Of a stretch of 5,516 nucleotides of DNA, positions 1 through 4,820 are shown piece after piece. The DNA comes from Pedococcus sp. GTDB taxonomy: Bacteria; Actinomycetota; Actinomycetes; Actinomycetales; Dermatophilaceae. Position 1 is the stretch's first letter, and each line of letters opens with the position of its first letter. The stretch lies in NCBI GenBank assembly GCA_025936615.1, contig JAICSZ010000165.1:1-5516 (forward strand). The letters run 5' to 3'. A program made the translations under genes and the position numbers. Below the pieces are notes generated by a model. That model was given only the letters and a program-made list of their open reading frames with translations, searched no databases and had not been told where the DNA came from.

Positions 1-843
1 CGCTACCCCCGGCGGGTGACCATCTGCATCTCCAGCCAGGCCGGGTGCGGCATGAACTGCCCGTTCTGTGCCACCGGCCAGGCGGGGCTGACCCGCAACA
101 TGTCGACGGCCGAGATCGTCGAGCAGGTGGTGGCCGCCGCACGGATGCTGCGCCGCGGCGAGCTCTCCGCAGCGGTGCCCGCGAGCGAGGGTGGTGCCGA
201 GCTCGGCGACGAGACCGAGGACTCCTCGGCGGGGACCGGGCAGACCCGGATCTCCAACGTGGTGTTCATGGGGATGGGCGAGGCGCTGGCCAACTACAAG
301 GCCGCAGTCGGGGCGATCCGCCGGCTGACCGATCCGACGCCCGACGGCCTCGGCATGTCGGCCCGGGGCATCACCATGTCGACCGTCGGCCTCGTGCCGG
401 CGATCGACAAGCTGGCCGGCGAGGGCATCCCGGTGACCCTCGCACTGTCGCTGCACGCGCCCGACGACGAGCTGCGTGACGAGCTGGTCCCGATCAACAC
501 CAGGTGGAAGGTCGACGAGGCGATCGACGCGGCGCACCGCTACTACGAGACCACCGGGCGGCGGGTGAGCATCGAGTACGCCCTCATCCGCGACATCAAC
601 GACCAGGCGTGGCGCGCCGACCTGCTCGGCGAGAAGCTCGCGGCCCGTGGCCGCGGCTGGGTGCACGTCAACCCGATCCCGCTCAACCCGACCCCCGGCT
701 CGAAGTGGACCGCGTCCCGGCCGGGGGTGGAGCAGCAGTTCGTCGAGCGGCTGCGGGCCCACGGGATCCCCACCACGATCCGGGACACCCGCGGCCAGGA
801 CATCGACGGGGCCTGCGGCCAGCTTGCTGCCGCGACCGCCTGA
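1..843 (+). CDS. rlmN: Dual-specificity 23S rRNA/tRNA adenine C2-methyltransferase RlmN, 5'-truncated by the window edge
   Basis: Family knowledge: this cytoplasmic radical-SAM enzyme methylates C2 of A2503 in 23S rRNA and of A37 in some tRNAs, through a methyl-cysteine intermediate. The reading frame is open from base 1, so the start and the N-terminal domain lie outside; 280 codons remain. Seen: the 4Fe-4S motif CGMNCPFC, with cysteine codons at 46-48, 58-60 and 67-69; [28 protein letters not shown]; and the C-terminal [13 protein letters not shown], whose cysteine (814-816) matches the methyl-carrying Cys355 of E. coli RlmN. The iron-sulfur and C-terminal cysteines are therefore present. 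Two oddities: a Gly/Glu/Ser-rich insert at about 154-246, and GMGEA where the family normally has GMGEP (alanine codon 283-285). Its TGA overlaps the purU ATG. The identification is firm; the paralogue Cfr is unlikely given the housekeeping context and lack of transfer signs. Confidence 0.96.
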   Translation, partial: RYPRRVTICISSQAGCGMNCPFCATGQAGLTRNMSTAEIVEQVVAAARMLRRGELSAAVPASEGGAELGDETEDSSAGTGQTRISNVVFMGMGEALANYKAAVGAIRRLTDPTPDGLGMSARGITMSTVGLVPAIDKLAGEGIPVTLALSLHAPDDELRDELVPINTRWKVDEAIDAAHRYYETTGRRVSIEYALIRDINDQAWRADLLGEKLAARGRGWVHVNPIPLNPTPGSKWTASRPGVEQQFVERLRAHGIPTTIRDTRGQDIDGACGQLAAATA

Positions 844-845
844 TG
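841..845 (+). promoter_or_regulatory. TGATG stop-start overlap coupling rlmN and purU
   Basis: The rlmN stop TGA (841-843) shares its A with the purU ATG (843-845). No purine-rich Shine-Dalgarno is visible in the roughly 15 bases before the ATG. This arrangement is typical of termination-reinitiation coupling, so purU translation probably depends on ribosomes finishing rlmN, and both should be on one mRNA. Coupling itself is inferred. Confidence 0.75.
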
Positions 846-1727
846 GGCGCGACCTCGTCCACCGGCCCCGAGCCCGGACGCGAGTTCGTGCTCACGGTCT
901 CGTGCCCCGACCGCCAGGGAATCGTCCACGCCGTCACCGGGGTGGCGCTCGAGCAGTCGCTCACCATCGCGGACAGCCAGCAGTTCGGGGACGCGTCGTC
1001 GGGGGAGTTCCACCTGCGCATGCACCTCATCCGCGAGGGTGACCCGGTTGACGCGACCCAGCTCCGCGAGGCAGTGGAGCCCGTGGCCGGCCCGTTCTCG
1101 ATGGCGTGGTCGCTGCACGACCTCTCCGCCCGGGCTCGGGTCCTGGTCATGGTGAGCCGGCTCGGCCACTGCCTCAACGACCTGCTCTTCCGCGTCGAGA
1201 ACGGGTCGCTGCCCATCGAGGTGCCGGCCATCGTGTCCAACCACGAGGACCTCCGCGAGCTCGCGCAGCGGCACGGGGTGCCGTTCCACCACGTCCCGGT
1301 GACTGCTGCCACGAAGGCCGGCGCCGAGGCACGGCTGCGTGAGCTGGTGGCCGAGCACGACGCGGACACCATCGCGCTGGCCCGCTACATGCAGATCCTG
1401 TCCCCCCAGCTGTGCGCGGACTTCCCCGGCCGGATCATCAACATCCACCACTCGCTGCTGCCGAGCTTCGTGGGCGCCAAGCCCTACGCCCAGGCCCACG
1501 ACCGTGGCGTCAAGGTCATCGGCGCCACCGCGCACTACGTGACCTCGGACCTCGACGAGGGGCCGATCATCGAGCAGGACTTCCGGCGCGTCGACCACCG
1601 GATGAGCCCGGCCGAGCTGGCCCGGGTGGGTCAGGAGCTCGAGGCGATGGCCTTCGCCCGGGCGCTGCGGTGGCACGCGGAGCACCGAGTGGTGCTGCGC
1701 GGCCGGCGCACCATCGTGTTCACGTGA
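843..1727 (+). CDS. purU: Formyltetrahydrofolate deformylase PurU
   Basis: Family knowledge: it hydrolyses 10-formyl-tetrahydrofolate to formate and tetrahydrofolate in the cytoplasm, balancing one-carbon units and supplying formate for PurT-type purine synthesis. Seen: 294 residues, close to the usual length of about 280-290. An N-terminal ACT regulatory domain spans about residues 15-90 (FVLTVSCPDRQGIVHAVTG), and a formyltransferase domain about 97-294. The catalytic triad shared with PurN is intact: Asn200 and His202 in NIHHSLLPSF, and Asp238 in SDLDEGP. GAKPYAQAHDRGVKVIGATA and RYMQILSP are PurU-type and argue against PurN. The ATG at 843 is chosen because it abuts the rlmN stop and leaves the expected short lead into the ACT domain; the frame stays open upstream only because it shadows rlmN. 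No good Shine-Dalgarno precedes it. It ends 28 bp from the convergent methyltransferase. Confidence 0.96.
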   Translation: MGATSSTGPEPGREFVLTVSCPDRQGIVHAVTGVALEQSLTIADSQQFGDASSGEFHLRMHLIREGDPVDATQLREAVEPVAGPFSMAWSLHDLSARARVLVMVSRLGHCLNDLLFRVENGSLPIEVPAIVSNHEDLRELAQRHGVPFHHVPVTAATKAGAEARLRELVAEHDADTIALARYMQILSPQLCADFPGRIINIHHSLLPSFVGAKPYAQAHDRGVKVIGATAHYVTSDLDEGPIIEQDFRRVDHRMSPAELARVGQELEAMAFARALRWHAEHRVVLRGRRTIVFT

Positions 1728-1755
1728 ACCAGCGGGCGTTGTCAGCGCGCGGCGG

Positions 1756-2583
1756 TCAGCGGGGTCGGTGGCCCAGGGAGTAGCGCACCCCGAACGGCAC
1801 CTGGATGGTGCCGTCGGCGGTGGCGAGCTGGGCCACCAGCGCGAAGACCTCGTCACGGACCCCGGGCAGGGCCTGCGGCGGCACGCTCTCCCAGTAGCGC
1901 CGCATGCCGAGCGACATCGAGAACTCGTACCAGTGCTCGACGTCCCGGAAGACCGGCGACACCGTGCTGCCCACCGACTGGACGTCCACGAAGCCGGCCG
2001 CACGCAACAGTCCGGTCATGCCCGCGTCGCTGGCGAAGGGCCCCTTCGCCCCGGTCGTGCGTGCGTCGAGCAGGTCCGGAGGCAGGTACGGGTCGAACAC
2101 GTCGTGCGCCATCTCGAGGACGGGGTCGGAACCGCGGAAGGTGGCGAGGCCGAGCCGGCCGCCGGGGCGCAGCAGCGGCAGCCACGCCTGGAGCGCGGCC
2201 TGCGGCTCTGGCAGGAAGAACAGCACCAGTGACGAGGCGATCAGGTCGAAGAGCGGTTCGTCGAGCTCGGGCTCCTGTGCATCACCCTGCCGGACCTCGA
2301 CGTTGTCCAGCCCCGCCTGCGCCACGACCTTGCGGCACTCCTCGACCATGGCGGGCGAGAGGTCGACGGCGAGCACCCGCCCGGTGGTGCCCACGGCCGC
2401 CGCCAGCGGCACGAGCTCGGCGCCTCGCCCGCACCCCATGACCAGGGCGTGCTCGGCTGGCACCGGGTCCAGTGCGTCGACCAGCCCTGCAGCGATGGGC
2501 TGGAAGAAGTCGACCCCCACCTGGTCGTAGGTGTCAGCGAGCGTGTCGAACAGCCGCTGGACACCAGTGCGGGCCGCATCCAT
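1756..2583 (-). CDS. Class I SAM-dependent methyltransferase, substrate unknown
   Basis: A predicted soluble methyltransferase of 275 residues. Seen, numbered from the ATG at 2583: an N-terminal helical stretch with FDTLADTYDQVG (about 12-23), as in UbiE-like enzymes; motif I VMGCGRG (48-54); the acidic residue after strand 2 in VLAVDLSPAM (Asp74); GDAQEPELDEPLFDLI (about 100-115); and LRPGGRLGLATF (138-149). A C-terminal substrate-side region follows, rich in aromatics (HWYEFSMSLGMRRYW). Motif I has valine where the family usually has Asp or Glu (consensus VLDVGCG), a mild departure. An in-frame GTG at 2631 would add 16 residues, but it lies 4 bases past the hairpin at 2635-2666 and the added residues are not domain-like, so the ATG is preferred. 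Neither start has a strong ribosome site. It converges on purU across 28 bp that hold no evident terminator. The neighbours do not indicate a substrate. Confidence 0.87.
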   Translation of the reverse strand: MDAARTGVQRLFDTLADTYDQVGVDFFQPIAAGLVDALDPVPAEHALVMGCGRGAELVPLAAAVGTTGRVLAVDLSPAMVEECRKVVAQAGLDNVEVRQGDAQEPELDEPLFDLIASSLVLFFLPEPQAALQAWLPLLRPGGRLGLATFRGSDPVLEMAHDVFDPYLPPDLLDARTTGAKGPFASDAGMTGLLRAAGFVDVQSVGSTVSPVFRDVEHWYEFSMSLGMRRYWESVPPQALPGVRDEVFALVAQLATADGTIQVPFGVRYSLGHRPR

Positions 2584-2634
2584 GCGCAGAGTGTGCCGTG
2601 CCGCGGGGTCGCCCGCATCCGGCGATTGCACGAC

Positions 2635-2666
2635 GACCGGGACCCCCTTCTTCGGGGGCCTCGGTC
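2635..2666 (-). terminator. Hairpin terminator candidate downstream of the iron-permease-like gene
   Basis: Arms 2635-2647 and 2654-2666 form a 13-bp stem around a 6-base loop. Five C-G pairs lie next to the loop, and the stem contains one G-T wobble and one A-C mismatch. It starts 14 bases past the TAG stop of the minus-strand permease gene and ends before the methyltransferase ATG. No T-run follows on either strand, which is common for GC-rich actinobacterial terminators but lowers certainty. It could also work as an mRNA 3' end stabiliser or as a leader hairpin of the methyltransferase. Confidence 0.55.
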
Positions 2667-2680
2667 AGGGGGTGGTGGGG

Positions 2681-3124
2681 CTAGGAGCGGTTGGCTGAGT
2701 CCTTCGCCGCGTTGTCCGACGTGCTCTCCCGTTCCTCCAGGCCCACCGCCTCGCGCAGCTCCTTCATGTCCTGCTCGAGCTCTGAGTCGCTGCTGTCGGA
2801 CAGCTCGCGCATGAGGTCGGCGAGGCCGTCGGCGATGGCGTTGAGCTTGTGCTGCACTGCCTGGTCGGCGCGGGTCTGGCTGTTCTGCAGCAACGCCACC
2901 ATGAGGAAGGTCACGATCGTGGTGAGCGTGTTGATGATGAGCTGCCAGGTGTCGAGGTTCTTCAGCACGAAGTAGCTGGGCGCCCAGATCACGACGAGGG
3001 CGACGCAGAAGGCGAAGAACCAGGCGCGGCTCGCCAGCTTGGAGGCACCGCCGGCGAAGCGGTCGAAGGCCGTGACGTGCTCGGAGACCTCGCTGGGCAT
3101 CTCGGGATCGGGTTCGCTGGCCAT
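2681..3124 (-). CDS. Low-affinity iron permease family (Fet4-like) small membrane protein
   Basis: A 147-residue predicted inner-membrane protein. Seen from the ATG at 3124: an acidic N-terminus (1-20); FDRFAGGASKLASRAWFF leading into a first membrane segment at about 35-54; the family signature DTWQLIINTLTTIVTFL leading through a second segment (about 61-80) to ALLQNSQTRADQAVQHKL; then a charged, Ser/Glu/Asp-rich tail (about 105-147) that is probably cytoplasmic. The signature matches the bacterial branch of the low-affinity iron permease family, named for yeast Fet4. Iron transport by these short two-helix bacterial members is inferred from the name and not shown here; they would need to oligomerise to form a pore. 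The ATG is supported by an AGAAAGG ribosome site nine bases upstream; an in-frame GTG at 3157 adds 11 residues and lies upstream of that site. The gene is 84 bp downstream of the LOG-family gene. Confidence 0.85.
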   Translation of the reverse strand: MASEPDPEMPSEVSEHVTAFDRFAGGASKLASRAWFFAFCVALVVIWAPSYFVLKNLDTWQLIINTLTTIVTFLMVALLQNSQTRADQAVQHKLNAIADGLADLMRELSDSSDSELEQDMKELREAVGLEERESTSDNAAKDSANRS

Positions 3125-3133
3125 GAGAGGCAG

Positions 3134-3140
3134 CCTTTCT
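3134..3140 (-). promoter_or_regulatory. Ribosome binding site fixing the permease start
   Basis: Read on the minus strand the sequence is AGAAAGG, nine bases before the ATG at 3124. It is the clearest Shine-Dalgarno in the window and decides for this ATG over the in-frame GTG at 3157. Confidence 0.6.
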
Positions 3141-3208
3141 CGCGTGGCGTGCAGCACGGACGGCTGCTGAAGAGGACATGCCCGGTGCGCTGGACCCCGA
3201 AACGGAGG

Positions 3209-4321
3209 TCAGCAGGCCGCGAGCAGTTCGGCGGCTTCGTCGACGGTGTCGACGAGGTGGACCGCCGTCCCGAGCGCGCGCTCGCGCCCGAGCGCCTCCA
3301 GCGCGGGCCAGACCGGGACCTCGTGGGTCCAGTGCCGTCTGCCAACGAGCACGAGGGGCGGCAGCACCCGGTCGGCGGGCGCGTAGTAGAGCGGGGTCAC
3401 CGCCTGGAAGATCTCCTGCACGGTTCCGGCCGCGCCCTCGAGCACGACCAGGCCGGCGGTCGTGCGCGCCAGCAGGCCGTCCTCACGGATGGCGTTGGAG
3501 AAGTACTTGCCGATGCCGTCGCAGAAGACGTTCGGCGGCTCGTGGCCGTAGAACCAGGTGGGGATCCCCACGCTGGCCACCTCCTGTCGCCGACCGGAGG
3601 TGAACAGGTCGTCGTGGACCCGCAGCGCCACCGATGCCCACTGGCCGACCGACGGCCGGAACGACGGCACCTGCGCCAGCTGCGACAGCCCCCGCTCGAG
3701 GCGCTGCTCGTCGCCGGCGAAGGCCCCGAGGTTCGCCGCCTCCATGGCACCCGGGCCGCCTCCGGTCATGACGACCAGTCCGGCGGCGGCGAGGTCGCGA
3801 CCGAGACGTGCCGCCGCGGCATACCCGCTCGTCCCGCGCGCGAGCGCGTGCCCACCCATGACGCCGGCGACCCGTCGGTCCCCGATGAACTCGGTGAGCG
3901 CGTCGGTGATGGCGTGGTCGTGGATCGCGCGCAGCAACGTCACGAAGGCGTCGTCGCGCAGCTCTGCCTCGCGGGTCCACGAGTACGCCCGGTAGTCGGG
4001 CGTCGCCTCATAGCCGAGTTCCTCGAGCCCTGCGTAGAGCTCGTGCGGCTGGTACAGGGTCGAGCGGTAGGGGTCGACCGGGGCGCTGGGGTCGGTCGGG
4101 AAGATCAGGGCGCGGTGGGCGCGCAGGTGCGCGTCGAGGTCCGGCGGGAGCCGGCCGCCGAGGACGACCAGCCCGTCGAGGTCGGTGCGCGCCATGAGCG
4201 CGGAGGCGTAGGCCGTGAGGTCCAGGTCCTGGATGCGCCTGCCGCTCAAGGGGCGACCGGACGCCAGCAGGCGCTCCAGCTGCGCGGGTGTGTCGATCTC
4301 CGGCGGCGGCGACGAGGACAT
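3209..4321 (-). CDS. LOG-family Rossmann-fold nucleotide-binding protein with degenerate second motif
   Basis: A 370-residue predicted cytoplasmic protein related to the LOG/lysine-decarboxylase-like superfamily, whose characterised members hydrolyse nucleoside 5'-monophosphates to base and ribose 5-phosphate (cytokinin activation in plants, nucleotide turnover by E. coli PpnN). Seen: a lead-in of about 145 residues not typical of short LOG proteins; strand and loop VAGVMGGHAL (151-160); the nucleotide-binding TGGGPGAMEAAN (186-197); VGIPTWFYGHEPPNVF (251-266); and EGAAGTVQEIFQ (295-306), which sits where LOG enzymes have PGGxGTxxE. The GT and final Glu303 are kept, but the leading PGG is EGA. 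Its length suggests the larger actinobacterial subgroup rather than the roughly 190-residue cytokinin-type enzymes. The ATG at 4321 is chosen because homology begins soon after; the frame is open for 165 more codons upstream, but these encode Arg/Pro/Ala-rich noise. The substrate is unknown. Confidence 0.85.
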   Translation of the reverse strand: MSSSPPPEIDTPAQLERLLASGRPLSGRRIQDLDLTAYASALMARTDLDGLVVLGGRLPPDLDAHLRAHRALIFPTDPSAPVDPYRSTLYQPHELYAGLEELGYEATPDYRAYSWTREAELRDDAFVTLLRAIHDHAITDALTEFIGDRRVAGVMGGHALARGTSGYAAAARLGRDLAAAGLVVMTGGGPGAMEAANLGAFAGDEQRLERGLSQLAQVPSFRPSVGQWASVALRVHDDLFTSGRRQEVASVGIPTWFYGHEPPNVFCDGIGKYFSNAIREDGLLARTTAGLVVLEGAAGTVQEIFQAVTPLYYAPADRVLPPLVLVGRRHWTHEVPVWPALEALGRERALGTAVHLVDTVDEAAELLAAC

Positions 4322-4328
4322 GGTCGGC

Positions 4329-4334
4329 ACTCTA
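4329..4334 (-). promoter_or_regulatory. Candidate -10 element for a leaderless LOG-family mRNA
   Basis: On the minus strand the hexamer reads TAGAGT, fitting the actinobacterial TANNNT form. Its last base is seven bases before the A of the ATG at 4321, so transcription would start at or next to the start codon. That fits the poor Shine-Dalgarno in front of this gene. A GC-rich dyad CCGGT-N5-ACCGG (4351-4365) covers the -35 area, where no convincing -35 hexamer is seen. It could be an operator or chance in this base composition. Confidence 0.35.
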
Positions 4335-4480
4335 TGTGGGCGCTCAGTGGCCGGTGACCGACCGGAGCACCCGGGCACGGGCTGCGGGCGGCCGGTGCGG
4401 GCCTCCTGCCCGTCCGCCGAGGGCGCAAGGGCGCAGGCCGGCGTTGACGCTGAGCCAGCGAGCGGGTTCGAGCCAGGTCG

Positions 4481-4509
4481 TGCCGGTGCCTCATGCCTGC
4501 GAGCTGGCG
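4481..4509. repeat. Imperfect direct copy of the inverted repeat's left flank
   Basis: Bases 4481-4496 match 4701-4716 at 14 of 16 positions (core GCCGGT-CCTCATGC with one change between). After an unmatched spacer of 4 versus 7 bases, 4501-4509 matches 4724-4732 at 8 of 9. The copy lacks the CAAATCAT centre, so it cannot form the dyad or the stem. It may be a decayed duplicate or a half-site, or may have arisen by chance in biased DNA. Confidence 0.4.
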
Positions 4510-4709
4510 ACCTCGGCGCGGGCGCGTGCCTCCCGGGCGGCGGACCGGGCCAGGGCGATGGTGCCGCCCTTGCGGAACCCGCGCCCGATGGCCTCGGATT
4601 CCGCAGCGCGGCTGACCTCGTCGACGGTCTCGCAGCGCCGCGTGCATCGCGAGAGCGGCCCCGCGGCCGTGCCGCCTGGCGATGGTGTCGTGTCCCCCCG
4701 CGCCGGTAC

Positions 4710-4768
4710 CTCATGCAAATCATGAGTTGGCGCCGGGCCGAGCGGCGCTGACTCATGATTTGCATGGG
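4710..4768. repeat. Long AT-rich-armed inverted repeat: double operator or terminator
   Basis: CATGCAAATCATGAGT at 4712-4727 is repeated as its exact reverse complement at 4751-4766. Pairing extends inward to 4735/4743, giving a 24-bp stem with two adjacent G-T wobbles and a 7-base loop (4736-4742). The 16-bp arms have 6 G/C, far below the surroundings. Each arm is also a dyad: CTCATG-N5-CATGAG at 4710-4726 and CTCATG-N5-CATGGG at 4752-4768. The dyad centres, 4718 and 4760, are 42 bp apart. It begins about 53 bases past the minus-strand aminotransferase stop. Neither flank has a T-run. Readings: a terminator or 3' stabiliser for the aminotransferase, or a pair of sites for a dimeric regulator on one DNA face. 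The structure is certain; its role is not. Confidence 0.85.
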
Positions 4769-4820
4769 AGAGCGCCGGGTCAGGGTCGTTGGTGTCCCAC
4801 CAGAGGGGGCGGTCACGCTC

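Larger units (their letters stand above)
4322..4820. other. About 500 bp without a convincing gene, between the aminotransferase stop and the LOG-family start
   Basis: All six frames give only Arg/Pro/Ala/Gly-rich translations without recognisable domains. The stretch holds the large inverted repeat at 4710-4768, a degenerate direct copy of that repeat's left flank at 4481-4509, a candidate promoter for the LOG-family gene near 4329, and small GC-rich hairpins. One of these is TGGTG-N3-CACCA at 4790-4802, just past the aminotransferase stop. A minus-strand frame at 4491-4718 (75 codons, TTG start inside the repeat arm) has fairly GC-rich third positions but no ribosome site or family resemblance, so it is not called. 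A small RNA, a long leader or a decayed gene are all possible; none is shown. Confidence 0.6.

Noticed and set aside
1728..1755. Shared terminator in the 28-bp gap between the convergent purU and methyltransferase genes
   Set aside because: I see no stable hairpin or T-run in or around the gap, so no terminator is called.
543..2003. Minus-strand open frame of 486 codons
   Set aside because: It is antisense to rlmN and purU and overlaps the real methyltransferase in another frame; composition is that of a shadow frame.
2584..2631. GTG start at 2631 for the methyltransferase
   Set aside because: It lies 4 bases from the probable terminator hairpin, lacks a ribosome site, and the 16 added residues do not look like part of the fold.
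3152..3169. CAGCA-N8-TGCTG dyad between the LOG-family and permease genes
   Set aside because: Only five pairs with an eight-base loop and no T-run; too weak to call a terminator or operator.
2849..4357. Plus-strand open frame of 502 codons
   Set aside because: It is antisense to the permease and LOG-family genes; its Arg/Gly/Val/Glu-rich translation is a shadow of their codon bias.
4461..4490. GGGTTCGAGCC resembling a tRNA T-loop
   Set aside because: The flanking bases do not form a five-pair T-stem, and no acceptor, D or anticodon arm fits around it.
4491..4718. Minus-strand frame of 75 codons starting inside the repeat arm
   Set aside because: It has a TTG start, no ribosome site and no recognisable family. 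Fairly GC-rich third positions alone are not enough.
4713..4720. ATGCAAAT, identical to the eukaryotic octamer motif
   Set aside because: This is bacterial DNA; the match is a coincidence within the inverted repeat.
4322..4816. In-frame extension of the LOG-family gene upstream to 4816, through the inverted repeat
   Set aside because: The 165 extra codons encode Arg/Pro/Ala-rich sequence without domain character, and family similarity begins after the ATG at 4321. Open frames this long arise easily in GC-rich DNA.
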